64,000 bases of DNA from Glaciecola flavus (GTDB lineage Bacteria > Pseudomonadota > Gammaproteobacteria > Enterobacterales > Alteromonadaceae), in contig NZ_JBHRSW010000006.1 of assembly GCF_042646125.1 (NCBI RefSeq), positions 1-64,000 on the forward strand. Reading direction: 5' to 3'. Below the pieces are notes generated by a model. The model worked only from the letters and a program-made list of their open reading frames with translations. It did no database searches and had not been told where the DNA came from. Position numbers and translations under genes: made by a program. Positions 9,341 to 19,055 of this stretch are shown here, piece by piece. Within the stretch, counting starts at the first letter, position 1; every line of letters starts with the position of its first letter.

Positions 9341-10408
9341 TTGAAGTATATTGGATTTTTTTCACAAGCACCATTTATCAGTGGAGCAGAAAGGTGCTTG
9401 CAAATTATATTGCATGAAATAAATCAGCACCCCAAATTCGCGCCAATACTCTTTGTACCCGCTAAATCACCAATGATTGCGTGGGCAGCATCGGAAAACA
9501 TTCCTTGCGTACAAATTGAGCTCCTTGCAAACAAGTTAACTGCTGCGCAACGATTGATTGTTCAAGCAAAAATAATTTTTTGGTGTATACGCTATCGGAT
9601 ACAAGTTATACATAGTAATCAGATTTGGACATATAAAATTATTCCGAGCCTACTTAAGCTTTTGGGTATCAAAACAGTTGTTCATTTAAGAGACCCAATT
9701 GACTCAAGTACAACATGGTGGTTTGATCAAGGTGCGAATGCCGTGGTCAGCATAAGTTCATTCATTAAAAAGAGCTTTTCAGAAACCTTCCCCCTCTATT
9801 CAGGGCTTAACGCCCAACTTATTGATCCGATCAACAAACCTCAACGCGCAATCCACTCTAGAGCCAAAGATAGTAAAATAGTTATAGGGTTTATTGGTCA
9901 GATTCGCGATGAGAAAGGCTTATTTGAACTAGTTAAAGCCTTGGAAAAGGCAAAGTTAACATATTCTTGGCAACTGCGGATTGCAGGGTGCGATAACTCA
10001 AATACACAGGCTTACATCCATCAAGTACAGTCTTTTATCGACGAGCATAAGCTTACTTCACAGGTAGAATGGTTGGGTTTTGTTAACGACTTAGATACGT
10101 TTTACGACTCAATTGACATAGTAGTAGTGCCATCAAAGCAAGAGCCATTAGGCCTTATTCCTTTAGAAGCAGCAATTAGAAAACGTCCTGCCATAATCAG
10201 CGCAGTGGGCGGTTTAGTCGAAAATGTTCAGCACAATACCACAGGTTTTATATTCCAAGACTACGAGACTGATCTTATTGATACCTTGAGGGGTCTAAAT
10301 ACACATCCACTCGAAAGAATGGGAGAAGAAGCACATATGGCTTTGGATCCAAATACCTCACCAAAACAACACGTCAGTGCCTTATTAGAAATATTTGAGG
10401 ATCTTTGA
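9341..10408 (+). CDS. GT4 family glycosyltransferase
   Basis: Protein of 355 residues, a GT-B retaining enzyme of family GT4 (Glycos_transf_1). The N-terminus (YIGFFSQAPFISGAERCLQ) resembles the family's glycine-rich acceptor-domain loop. The C-terminal half has KIVIGFIGQIRDEKGLFELVKAL followed by the donor-site motif IVVVPSKQEPLGLIPLEAAI, the EX7E signature (E of KQEP to E of LEAA). The start is a TTG at 9341 preceded by GGGG with seven-base spacing. It converges with the next gene; 29 bases separate the stops and no clear terminator was seen there. Confidence 0.85.
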   Translation: MKYIGFFSQAPFISGAERCLQIILHEINQHPKFAPILFVPAKSPMIAWAASENIPCVQIELLANKLTAAQRLIVQAKIIFWCIRYRIQVIHSNQIWTYKIIPSLLKLLGIKTVVHLRDPIDSSTTWWFDQGANAVVSISSFIKKSFSETFPLYSGLNAQLIDPINKPQRAIHSRAKDSKIVIGFIGQIRDEKGLFELVKALEKAKLTYSWQLRIAGCDNSNTQAYIHQVQSFIDEHKLTSQVEWLGFVNDLDTFYDSIDIVVVPSKQEPLGLIPLEAAIRKRPAIISAVGGLVENVQHNTTGFIFQDYETDLIDTLRGLNTHPLERMGEEAHMALDPNTSPKQHVSALLEIFEDL

Positions 10409-10437
10409 CAAAAAACGCTATAGACTGTTTATCTTGG

Positions 10438-11292
10438 TTATTTTTTCTTAACTAATTTACTCAACCTAGCTTTCACCAATCTTTTCTTATAAAAAGACAG
10501 TGATTTAGTATCCTCTTCAAAATTCTGCGCGATCTCTTCATTGATCCCAAACATATTCTCTGGCCAACACTTCACACTTAATGCATCCAAGTACTTCTCT
10601 TGTATTTTACCCAATTCATAACGAGCAATCCTGTTGAAATATAGCTTGATATCATCAAGATTAAGCGGGGAAAGACTTGTAAAGGAATAACCAACCCCTT
10701 CTAAATAGGTTACTCGATTAGGTAAGTTGTAGTCAAAAAACTGGAGATCTGTGTTGACTGCTTTTGTCAAAAATGAATCAATCCAATTCAAACCAATCGG
10801 CAAATGAAATTGTTCTTCTTTTATTCTGTTAACAAAACTATTTTTTAATCCGTACAAATTACCAAAAAAACACGCTCTCTCGATAACTAAAGAACGATAG
10901 AAATCGATATTTCGACCACTCAATGGAAAGCCTGCAATCGCCACTGTCGACTCTTCTGTATGCTCCAGCTTTTCGTGCATTTGTTCAAAACAGTTTGGGG
11001 AAAACTTAACATCGGCATCAACAAAGAAATGTATTTCCGTATCTGAACTTAGATTATGCATATAGTGATTCCAAGCATTGCATTTGTCGCCAATATCCAA
11101 ACTAATTACATTTAACTCGGTAAAATCCAGCTTGTTTTTTAAATTTTCCGCCTCCTCTGTCGTGGCGTCTGTGCATCCGTTCGCGATAAGATAAACTTTA
11201 TTGAGCTTAGCACCTTTGTTTTCAAATATGCTACGCAAAGACGATTGAATGTTCTTCTCTTCGTTGTACGCGAACATCACAATGTTGTACAT
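10438..11292 (-). CDS. GT2-like glycosyltransferase, EPS core operon
   Basis: Protein of 284 residues. It begins YNIVMFAYNEEKNIQSSL, then VYLIANGCTDATTEEA, and carries HFFVDADVKFSPNCF with the DAD metal-binding motif of GT2-type enzymes. It lies 14 bp after the O-antigen-ligase gene on the same strand and is probably the last gene of the minus-strand core operon starting at 21317. The C-terminus is basic (KKRLVKARLSKLVKKK), consistent with peripheral membrane attachment. Substrate unknown. Confidence 0.75.
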   Translation of the reverse strand: MYNIVMFAYNEEKNIQSSLRSIFENKGAKLNKVYLIANGCTDATTEEAENLKNKLDFTELNVISLDIGDKCNAWNHYMHNLSSDTEIHFFVDADVKFSPNCFEQMHEKLEHTEESTVAIAGFPLSGRNIDFYRSLVIERACFFGNLYGLKNSFVNRIKEEQFHLPIGLNWIDSFLTKAVNTDLQFFDYNLPNRVTYLEGVGYSFTSLSPLNLDDIKLYFNRIARYELGKIQEKYLDALSVKCWPENMFGINEEIAQNFEEDTKSLSFYKKRLVKARLSKLVKKK

Positions 11293-11306
11293 AAAATAGT
11301 CCCTAG

Positions 11307-12632
11307 TTAAGCTCTTGTTGTCTTAGTTTGTTTGAGGTTGTCGACAACAGCTTGTTGTTTGTCACCAAGCTGAGAAATCAAGAAATTATTGGCTACGAGT
11401 AATATCAACAGGAAGAAAAAAGGTTCGAATATTATTAGGTCTAAAAATAAAGCACCGAAGAAAAAACCTACCATAGAACAAATAGTTGCATTGTTCACAA
11501 ACTCAAATAACTTGTCGGGTGATTCCTCAAGTTTCTTTTTATTTTGTTTAAACATTCGCCAAGCTTTGTAGAAAAAACCCAAGTAGATAAAACCAGCAAA
11601 AATTCCTAGGTTTGCAGCAAAATTCACCAAAGTATTATGGGCAACGTGAGGTGAGCGGTTATCGGTATAGAAAGAAGAGGCTTCAAGGAAGCGTTGTGGC
11701 CCCACACCAAATAGAGGCCGGCTCTTAACTAGCTCATACCCCACTTTCCAAGAAACAAGGCGAGGGTTTAGGGGCTGTTCAGTCTCTGATCTTGCTTGTT
11801 GGACGGTAGAAACCGTTCGGCTCATCAATTGCGCGCCTTGATCAATAATAAAAATACCCATTCCAAGCGCCAGTATTATATTAAAAGCTTTTGAACGTAC
11901 TATAGTGGCGGCGAAAAGTGTTGCCATACCAGTACTAAGTAGTGCGCCTCGTGAGGCACACAAAATAATTGCATGTAAAATGAGAGGAATACAGCATATA
12001 AGCCCTACTTTCACCCAAATACTCTTTACATTAAAAATAGAAAAGATGATAAAAGGCATCCCAATAACCCATATGATAGACAATACATTGCCATCACCAT
12101 ATGGACTGCCAAATGGTCCTGTCAGTCTGCCATTTTTAAACATGGCCCAATTACCTGAAAAATACAGTTCATTTGCCCACCAGGCGTAATACAAGGTGAG
12201 TGCGATAAATCCCCAAGACAAAAACTGAACTGCTAATTTGTTGTTGATTAAGCCCAAAACGACGATGAACATGAGAACGATAGTAAAGTAAATACCCATT
12301 ACCAAATCTGAGCTAACCGATGAGCTGTATGATTTAAATGGCGTAAATAGCTCTGACAAGTGATATAGAGCCAACAGAGCGATTACCCCAAAAAAAATAA
12401 AGTTGTTGTAAACACGCCAGTTAATCTGCCCACGCAACATACAAAAACCCCAACCCATAATAGCGATACCGGCCGTAATTTTGAATAAAGACACATTTTG
12501 AAAGGCCCAAAACCAAATGTATTGCGGCTGCAACATCGACAAGAACGCATAGCTCACTGCAGCAACCCAAGGGGCGGAAATAAGCAGTATGATAGAACCT
12601 GCTATAAGTAAATATACAAAGGTGACAAACAT
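11307..12632 (-). CDS. XrtA-system O-antigen ligase/polymerase-like protein
   Basis: Protein of 441 residues with about eleven hydrophobic segments and the long periplasmic loop typical of the Wzy_C/WaaL superfamily. The loop includes NPRLVSWKVGYELVKSRPLFGVGPQRF and a conserved His in SPHVAHNTLVNFAANLG. It matches the type found in exosortase-A loci (TIGR03097-like). It would polymerise or ligate lipid-linked repeat units at the periplasmic face. Its start touches the stop of the upstream glycosyltransferase gene (12632/12633), so the two are translationally linked. Confidence 0.85.
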   Translation of the reverse strand: MFVTFVYLLIAGSIILLISAPWVAAVSYAFLSMLQPQYIWFWAFQNVSLFKITAGIAIMGWGFCMLRGQINWRVYNNFIFFGVIALLALYHLSELFTPFKSYSSSVSSDLVMGIYFTIVLMFIVVLGLINNKLAVQFLSWGFIALTLYYAWWANELYFSGNWAMFKNGRLTGPFGSPYGDGNVLSIIWVIGMPFIIFSIFNVKSIWVKVGLICCIPLILHAIILCASRGALLSTGMATLFAATIVRSKAFNIILALGMGIFIIDQGAQLMSRTVSTVQQARSETEQPLNPRLVSWKVGYELVKSRPLFGVGPQRFLEASSFYTDNRSPHVAHNTLVNFAANLGIFAGFIYLGFFYKAWRMFKQNKKKLEESPDKLFEFVNNATICSMVGFFFGALFLDLIIFEPFFFLLILLVANNFLISQLGDKQQAVVDNLKQTKTTRA

Positions 12633-13730
12633 TTATTTACCGTAAATCGAGAGATATTGTTGATTCATAGTCACCGAAGAGAACTGTTCCTGATAAATTT
12701 TTAAAGCATTGCTAGCATACTCATTTAATAAACCAATATGCGAAGCTAAACCAAACATTGCATCTGCAAATGCTTGTTGGTCGTCATTTGGCACAACAAG
12801 ACCATTGACTTTATGCTTGATAATTTCAGAATTACCGCCAGCATCGGTTACCACACTGGGCTTAGCCAAAGACATTGCCTCTAGTAAGGTCATCGATGTA
12901 CCCTCACTCAAAGAAGAAAGTAAAAACACATCCATAATATTTAAGTAATCGGCAGGATAAGGTTTGTATCCAGTAAAAATTACTCGCTTTTCAATATCAA
13001 GTCGCTTAGCAAGTTGTTGCAAACTTTCCATAAGTTCACCATCACCCACTACCAGCAAAATTGCATCCAGCCCTCTAGATATAACATTAGCAAAAGCTTC
13101 CAACATCATTGTCTGGTTTTTGATTGGGTCTAAGCGAGCGATGGTACCAAACACCACCTTTCCTTCTGAAATATCGAGTGCTCGTTTTATTTCGACTTGG
13201 TCTTGAGACGGAATGACTTTTTCAATACCGTTGTACACGACTTTGATTTTACTTTCAGACAGAAATTCATAGTCGACCAATGCTTGTTTAGTTGCTGCTG
13301 AAATCGCAGTAATGCTTTTGGTCATATTTGAAAGTAAGGGGTTAACCAGGCGCCTTTTCCAGTTAGAAGAGTCAGGATAAAAACGCCCATGTTCTGTAAA
13401 CAAAACACGAGCCTTTGTTCCAAACGTTGCAATCGCACCGTATACCCATGGCGTATACTGATGGCAATGCACGATATCAATCTGCTTATTGTTGATAACC
13501 TTTCGTATCGCCACTATCAATCGCCAATCAAAACCCTCTCTACGCTCAAAGCTATGGCACGGGATACCTTCTTCAATGAGATCCTTCCCCCATTGACCAA
13601 TTGGTTCTTCAATGCAAAACAAAGACATATTTACATCGAGTTTCAACCCATTGACAATATTTTTAATCACCATTTCCGTGCCACCAATGCGCATGTCATA
13701 GGTGATATGCAGTACGTTTTTTTTAGGCAT
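12633..13730 (-). CDS. XrtA-system GT4 glycosyltransferase (Stp2-like)
   Basis: Protein of about 365 residues, GT4 family, of the PEP-CTERM/XrtA-associated type (TIGR03088-like). Visible are VLHITYDMRIGGTEMVIKNI at the start, the donor-domain strand VVFGTIARLDPIKNQTMMLEAF, and the EX7E-type site DVFLLSSLSEGTSMTLLEAMSLAKP. The ATG at 13730 is chosen because the preceding ten codons of the open frame have no family resemblance. This start gives an 8-base overlap with the end of the amidotransferase gene. It acts on the cytoplasmic side in repeat-unit assembly. Confidence 0.88.
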   Translation of the reverse strand: MPKKNVLHITYDMRIGGTEMVIKNIVNGLKLDVNMSLFCIEEPIGQWGKDLIEEGIPCHSFERREGFDWRLIVAIRKVINNKQIDIVHCHQYTPWVYGAIATFGTKARVLFTEHGRFYPDSSNWKRRLVNPLLSNMTKSITAISAATKQALVDYEFLSESKIKVVYNGIEKVIPSQDQVEIKRALDISEGKVVFGTIARLDPIKNQTMMLEAFANVISRGLDAILLVVGDGELMESLQQLAKRLDIEKRVIFTGYKPYPADYLNIMDVFLLSSLSEGTSMTLLEAMSLAKPSVVTDAGGNSEIIKHKVNGLVVPNDDQQAFADAMFGLASHIGLLNEYASNALKIYQEQFSSVTMNQQYLSIYGK

Positions 13731-15690
13731 TTCGCATATACCTATGCCACCACATTTCAAACATCAGCATCGACCATAACACCGCGCTATGATCTTCACT
13801 CCCTGATTGATGCTCATGCCACAATTTGCTTACTTTGTCTTTGTCAAAATAATGCGGTATCCCTTCGGCTTGCTCCAGCAAATACTTCGACGCAATGCTT
13901 TTTAGTTCGACTCGAAACCACTGCGCTAGCGGAACTGAGAAGCCCATTTTTTTGCGGTACAAAATATCCTCACTCAACATGGATTTAAAGGCTTCTTTTA
14001 AAGCATATTTCTTTTCTGTTCCTCGCAGCTTCATGCTAGACGGCATAGTAGCGGCAAACTCGATGACCTCTTTATCCATTATAGGAGCTCGCACTTCTAA
14101 AGAATTCGCCATGCTCATTCTGTCTACCTTAACCAGAATCCCAGCACTCATGTACGTTTTCATATCTGTGTACAAAATCTTACTTAAGTGATCGTTTCCA
14201 TCTGCAGAAGCATAATGCTGTAAGGTATAGATTGAAGGGTGGTAGTCACCGAGCTCTTGACGAATCTGTGGTTTAATAATGTCCTGCCATTGTTCGTCAG
14301 TAATAAACGAGTTACTGATGTAAAAGCCCATATCGGGTTCGACACTCAAACTACGAAGCAGACTTTTTGCACGCTTGAAGGTGCGTATGTTAATCAAGCC
14401 ACAAAATGACGCTAAACTAGGAAAAATGTACCGCCTGATCCAAGAAGGAAATTTTTCTCGGATGCGGTTTTCTATATAATCAGTGGTATATTTTTCATAG
14501 CCTGCAAAGACTTCATCCCCTCCATCACCGGCAATAGCGACTGTGACCTCTTTCCTCGCTAATTCTGACACAAAGAAAGTAGGAACAAGTGATGGATCAC
14601 CAAAAGGTTCATCAAAAAAGCTCACAACATGCTCGATTGAGTCTTCTACATTTTGGTTTACTGCGAATTCGTGATGTTCCGTTTTATATTGTTCAGATAC
14701 TAATTTAGCGAATTCTGCTTCATTGTATTTTTCGTTGTCAAAAGCAATGGTGCAAGTTTTTATCGGCTTTTCAGATAGAGCGGACATCGTCGCCACTACG
14801 CCGCTCGAATCGACACCGCCACTCAGGAATGCCCCCAAAGGAACATCACTGATCATGCGTCTTTTCGTGGCATCGGCAATAAGTGATTTAACCTTTTCAA
14901 CTGACTCTTGCTCATTGTCGCTCGACTGATTAGCAAAGCTTAGTTGCCAATATTTTTCTATCGTTAGCGTCCCCCCTTTAACAAGCATATAATGTGCGGG
15001 AGGCAATTTATGAATATGTTTAAAAATACTTTTGGGGTCAGGGATATATTGATAAGCAAAAAAATCGCTGACCGCGTCTGTTCTTACCTCTTTTTTAATA
15101 TCAGGTAATGTCAACAAGGCCTTAATTTCTGAAGCAAAGGCAAATTTGCTATTCGAATTAAAATTATACGCAAAACTAGCGTTTTCCGCTTTGCTAACAG
15201 AGGCGTCGCTGCCTTCGGATGTATATGTATCGTCAGACATATAGTAGTACAAAGGTTTTTTACCTAAGCGGTCACGAGCAATAAAGAGTTGTTCTTGCTG
15301 TTTGTCCCATAGAGCAAATGCAAACATGCCGTTGAGTAGCGGTAGACAATCAATACCATCTCGCTCATAGAGCTTAATGATAACTTCTGTATCTGAGCTT
15401 GATTTGAAATGACAACCTTGTTGCTCTAACTCCGCACGTAGTTCCAGAAAATTGTATATCTCTCCATTGAAAACAATCACGACGTTGTTGTCTTCAGAAT
15501 ACATTGGCTGGCGGCCAAGCGGAGACAAATCCAAAATACTCAGCCTGCGATGGCAAAGGCCGACTTGTTCATCAAGGTGCTCACCACTCGCATCCGGCCC
15601 CCGATGCGCTATCGCCTCTCCCATTTGTTTAAGGTGCTGCTCAGTGAGGTTTGCGTAGTTATTTGTCAAGAATCCGGCTATGCCGCACAT
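13723..15690 (-). CDS. XrtA-system amidotransferase (asparagine-synthase-like)
   Basis: Protein of about 655 residues of the class II glutamine amidotransferase/asparagine synthase family, the XrtA-associated subtype (TIGR03108-like). The start MCGIAGFLTN is fixed by Cys2, the N-terminal nucleophile that releases ammonia from glutamine. Later GATase residues include HRGPDASGEH and FNGEIYNF. The synthase domain has the PP-loop FLSGGVDSSGVVAT and AGDGGDEVFAGYEKY. In EPS loci such enzymes are thought to amidate a sugar acid or other acceptor rather than free aspartate; this is inference. It lies in the core operon, 69 bp after the acetyltransferase gene. Confidence 0.9.
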   Translation of the reverse strand: MCGIAGFLTNNYANLTEQHLKQMGEAIAHRGPDASGEHLDEQVGLCHRRLSILDLSPLGRQPMYSEDNNVVIVFNGEIYNFLELRAELEQQGCHFKSSSDTEVIIKLYERDGIDCLPLLNGMFAFALWDKQQEQLFIARDRLGKKPLYYYMSDDTYTSEGSDASVSKAENASFAYNFNSNSKFAFASEIKALLTLPDIKKEVRTDAVSDFFAYQYIPDPKSIFKHIHKLPPAHYMLVKGGTLTIEKYWQLSFANQSSDNEQESVEKVKSLIADATKRRMISDVPLGAFLSGGVDSSGVVATMSALSEKPIKTCTIAFDNEKYNEAEFAKLVSEQYKTEHHEFAVNQNVEDSIEHVVSFFDEPFGDPSLVPTFFVSELARKEVTVAIAGDGGDEVFAGYEKYTTDYIENRIREKFPSWIRRYIFPSLASFCGLINIRTFKRAKSLLRSLSVEPDMGFYISNSFITDEQWQDIIKPQIRQELGDYHPSIYTLQHYASADGNDHLSKILYTDMKTYMSAGILVKVDRMSMANSLEVRAPIMDKEVIEFAATMPSSMKLRGTEKKYALKEAFKSMLSEDILYRKKMGFSVPLAQWFRVELKSIASKYLLEQAEGIPHYFDKDKVSKLWHEHQSGSEDHSAVLWSMLMFEMWWHRYMRNA

Positions 15691-15759
15691 AATGTTCCTT
15701 TTAATCCATATCAATAGATACGTGACTTTTGCTACTACCTATCGAAGATCGAACGCAAT

Positions 15760-16341
15760 TCAAGCGCGCGTTTTAATCAATACTGCTGGGTTTCCGCCTA
15801 CAATACTATTCGCAGGGAAGGATTTTGTTACTACACTGCCGGCAGCAACTATAGTGTTATCGCCCAAATCAGCCATGACAATAGCCCCGTTGCCTATCCA
15901 ACAGTTTTCGCCAACTCGCACTTTGGTTAATGCACCTTTTTGGTCTTTGATTGGAACGCGTATGTCTTCAAAGCCATGTTGATTTTTTCCACTCAACACA
16001 TGCACCCCACTACCCAACAAGCTATTTCTACCAATTTGACAGGAACCTAAGTTCGACTGTGGACCGATGTAAGCACCCTCTCGAATATCAATATCAAGTT
16101 GCGACAACAACACACCAAATCCTACAAAGATATCTAAGTCTACATCTGTACAAAGCCATTTGTAAAAGCAGATTCGACAGAAGCTACCTAATTTGCCAGG
16201 AACTAGGCTCAATAGCTGACAAAAAGATTGAAAAAGCGCGTCTTTTTCACTTGTCACCGCACTTAAGAGTAGATAGAGAAGGAACAAGGGAAAAAGAGCC
16301 ACCGATAGGAAATAAAAGATAAACTGTTTAGCTACTTTCAT
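15760..16341 (-). CDS. Hexapeptide-repeat acyltransferase (WcaF/NodL-like)
   Basis: Protein of 193 residues. An N-terminal hydrophobic segment (FYFLSVALFPLFLLYLLLSA) precedes a left-handed beta-helix with hexapeptide repeats, seen as IDIREGAYIGPQSNLG, GRNSLLGSGVHVLSG and GENCWIGNGAIVMADLG. The end is the classic NSIVGGNPAVLI. The family transfers acetyl groups from acetyl-CoA to sugars; here it probably decorates the exopolysaccharide. Its start lies inside the end of the neighbouring glycosyltransferase gene (14-base overlap), so the two are co-translated. Confidence 0.85.
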   Translation of the reverse strand: MKVAKQFIFYFLSVALFPLFLLYLLLSAVTSEKDALFQSFCQLLSLVPGKLGSFCRICFYKWLCTDVDLDIFVGFGVLLSQLDIDIREGAYIGPQSNLGSCQIGRNSLLGSGVHVLSGKNQHGFEDIRVPIKDQKGALTKVRVGENCWIGNGAIVMADLGDNTIVAAGSVVTKSFPANSIVGGNPAVLIKTRA

Positions 16342-17551
16342 TTAACTCCCCAGTAATAGTTTGTTTAAACACTTGTAAGTGTTTTTCCCAAGAATATTCC
16401 TCCACAATTTTTTGTCTGGCATGCTGCGATATAGTACGAAAATGATCACCCTCCAAGAGAAAATCGAGCGAAGCTAGAAAAGTGTCCGGTTCATCGGCAA
16501 TGAGAATGTCCTGTCGATGTTTACAATTGATGCCTTCTGCCCCTTTGGAACTCGTTATCACAGGTAGGCCTGTGGCCATAGCTTGAAGAATTTTATTCTG
16601 CACGCCGCGAGCAATAGTAAAAGGTGCAACAAATATATCCGCACTTCTAAAATATTCACTTACATCATTAACTTTACCCGTTACTTCGATACCCTTTCGG
16701 TCTGCGAGCTTTATTACCTTGGGGATAGGAGACATGCCAACTATTCTAAATCTTGCCTGTGGGTACTTCGACACTATTTGTGGCCAAACGTTTTCGACAA
16801 ACCAGAGTACTGCGTCAACATTCGGTTTATAGTCCATTACCCCAACAAACAAAAACTCTAGGGAACTATGCTCTTTTAGAACGAAGGAACTCTGCCTTTC
16901 CGACGGGTAAAATTCAGAGGTGTCGATACCATTACCGACAGCCAGTGGCAAAGACGCATTATCGGGCAAAAAATTAGCGATGATCTCCAGTTCTTTTTCG
17001 GCAATTAAAAAGCAGCGCTCTAATGAAACACAACTCTTTATCTCGAGTTCTCGAATGAGCCGAGCCTCTCGTTTGTAAATCCACTTCATTACGAAACCAG
17101 CCGTCTCTGCATACTGATGCCATTTGTCAGAATCCACATCCATGAAGTCGCAATACGCACGAATGTCAGTTGTTTGGCTCATCCGCCACCAATAGGGCGT
17201 CAAACTAGATGCCGAAAAAATCACTGAGTCGATTTTAACGGTAGATAATATACGCTCGAACGTGCTTTGCACCTCACTATCATAAAATTTGGCAACGCTC
17301 AGAGCAGTCTCGGTTAACAGCCCTTTCATGTAGTTAAACACATTGAATTTGCGCATGATAGGATAAACATTCAATCCAAGAGAGTCTCTAAGCTCCCCAG
17401 CATCTCTCAACTCTGATTCGCTCTCTACTGGCGCTAGCACTTCTACGTCAATGCCGCTCTCTTGAAGATACTTAATCTGATGATAAGTTCTTAGCTTCTC
17501 ACCTTTGTTTGGAGGAAAAGGTAGGCGTTGACAAACAAACAATATTCGCAT
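16328..17551 (-). CDS. XrtA-system glycosyltransferase (Stp1-like)
   Basis: Protein of about 407 residues, a GT4-like enzyme of the exosortase-A locus type (TIGR03087-like). The start MRILFVCQRLPFPPNKGEK at 17551 is typical of the family; thirty upstream codons in frame overlap the end of the exosortase gene and are discarded. The C-terminal domain has LEFLFVGVMDYKPNVDAVLWF, FRIVGMSPIPKV and DIFVAPFTIARGVQNKILQAMATGLP, the donor-binding site of this subgroup. It begins 4 bases after the xrtA stop. Acceptor unknown. Confidence 0.88.
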   Translation of the reverse strand: MRILFVCQRLPFPPNKGEKLRTYHQIKYLQESGIDVEVLAPVESESELRDAGELRDSLGLNVYPIMRKFNVFNYMKGLLTETALSVAKFYDSEVQSTFERILSTVKIDSVIFSASSLTPYWWRMSQTTDIRAYCDFMDVDSDKWHQYAETAGFVMKWIYKREARLIRELEIKSCVSLERCFLIAEKELEIIANFLPDNASLPLAVGNGIDTSEFYPSERQSSFVLKEHSSLEFLFVGVMDYKPNVDAVLWFVENVWPQIVSKYPQARFRIVGMSPIPKVIKLADRKGIEVTGKVNDVSEYFRSADIFVAPFTIARGVQNKILQAMATGLPVITSSKGAEGINCKHRQDILIADEPDTFLASLDFLLEGDHFRTISQHARQKIVEEYSWEKHLQVFKQTITGELNESS

Positions 17552-17555
17552 GCGT

Positions 17556-19052
17556 TTACAATTTTGTTTGTAACTGAACACGCTGACGCAGCTTTGTAAA
17601 CCGCTCAGTAATTTGCGCCTGAGAAACCGAACTACTGTCATCCATAACCGCTATTGCTATCATTGCTCCTCGCGCTTCGCCTTGACTTAATTTTTTCCAC
17701 GTCTCGTAGATTTTTGCCTTTGTTTTATTTGTGAACAGTTTGTCATGAATCAAGTAGGCAGAGTAAATCACCATATTTTGATTTGTTACAGACACCACGC
17801 GTTCGGAAGAAAGTGGCGTATTTTCGTCGACATATAGACTAGCTTTGCTTTCTATTGTCCAGCGATCTTGCGCATACAGCCGGTCTTGATTTCGGACTAT
17901 TTCCCCTTGGGCAGTCGAAAACAAAGCGACATACTCTACGAAACGAGCGTTACCTATCTCAAACGCATTATTTTGAATAGATACCGCTTTATCAAAAGAG
18001 GGTTGCCAACTAATGACCGACTGAACTTTTCTCTGTTGATCTTGTGTCTCAAAAACTGGCGTAAATTGAGGTGCAACTATGTCTTGATTGAGAGCATAGA
18101 TTTTCCCTAAACCAGCTATAAGCCCGCACAACATTATTCCCAAGGAGACTTTGCTATTTGTTGATCGTAAATAGGGCTTCGTTTCATAAAGAGTGCTTGG
18201 CGCTTCTTCAAACTTCGAGGAAATGGGCTTTTCATATTTTCGTATTATTTCGCCAATCACAAACAAAACAATCAGTACAAAAGCAAAAAAGAACCAACCG
18301 TATATTAAATGATCAGCACCAACAGCATGTTCCATATCTGTAAGATGACCAATCATTATAATGCCATATACTCTAATAACATTGGCAAAAATCGGAAAAG
18401 CAATACTGAGACCAACAAAAAACAATCTTGTCTTCCAACGCTTGAGATTTAAATAGGCGTAGAGATTTCCTAAAACGATGGAAGCAATAAGAAAGCTAAT
18501 ACCCGAACAGGCCTCAGCAACTAAAAACTTGCCTTCTGGTATTTCTATATACAGACCACTTTTGAATACGGGAACACCCGATCCCTTGAGTAATATTACT
18601 GAAAAATCTGCCGCTATTTCTTGTAATAGCGGTACTAATTCTTCTCCTATCGGGATGCAAAAAATGACGAAAAATAAAGGAAACATAATAGATTTCGCTA
18701 TCTGATTTCCCAACATGAACCACGGGAGGGAGATTAATAACGAAAATGCAGCAAGGTGCATGAACAAATTGATATCGCCCGCATAGCCAAACAAATACAG
18801 CAAGATTTGCGAGAAAATAATAGGAATGAGCCAAGCTTGAATATGGGCATTTTGCCATGGTACTTGCTTACGCTTTTCCCATATAAGATAGACACACGCG
18901 GGAAGGACAATAAAACAATGATTAAAGATCTCTGACACATACCATATTTTTACAGCAGTGACGACCCCAGTCCAAGTGAAAGCCAACCACAATGCAAACA
19001 CTACAGCCATTAACAAAAACATAGGCTTAGAGCTATTTCCTTGCTGCAACAT
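17556..19052 (-). CDS. xrtA: Exosortase A fused to EpsI domain (XrtA-EpsI)
   Basis: Protein of 498 residues combining an exosortase (residues about 1-290, eight or so membrane helices) with a periplasmic EpsI/DUF3485 domain (about 310-498). The proposed catalytic triad is present: Cys182 in VAEACSGISF, Arg227 in FANVIRVYG and His248 in GADHLIYGW. Exosortases cleave and anchor PEP-CTERM proteins by a sortase-like transpeptidation at the inner membrane. EpsI is tied to exopolysaccharide production, and the fusion is common for XrtA. Spacing to the flanking genes is 3-4 bases, so it is in the core operon. No PEP-CTERM substrate gene is in this window. Confidence 0.93.
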   Translation of the reverse strand: MLQQGNSSKPMFLLMAVVFALWLAFTWTGVVTAVKIWYVSEIFNHCFIVLPACVYLIWEKRKQVPWQNAHIQAWLIPIIFSQILLYLFGYAGDINLFMHLAAFSLLISLPWFMLGNQIAKSIMFPLFFVIFCIPIGEELVPLLQEIAADFSVILLKGSGVPVFKSGLYIEIPEGKFLVAEACSGISFLIASIVLGNLYAYLNLKRWKTRLFFVGLSIAFPIFANVIRVYGIIMIGHLTDMEHAVGADHLIYGWFFFAFVLIVLFVIGEIIRKYEKPISSKFEEAPSTLYETKPYLRSTNSKVSLGIMLCGLIAGLGKIYALNQDIVAPQFTPVFETQDQQRKVQSVISWQPSFDKAVSIQNNAFEIGNARFVEYVALFSTAQGEIVRNQDRLYAQDRWTIESKASLYVDENTPLSSERVVSVTNQNMVIYSAYLIHDKLFTNKTKAKIYETWKKLSQGEARGAMIAIAVMDDSSSVSQAQITERFTKLRQRVQLQTKL

Positions 19053-19055
19053 CGC

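Noticed and set aside
10421..10439. Sequence sharing 13 bases (GACTGTTTATCTT) with the inverted repeat at 7811
   Set aside because: Matches of this length are expected by chance in 64 kb, and no second arm is present.
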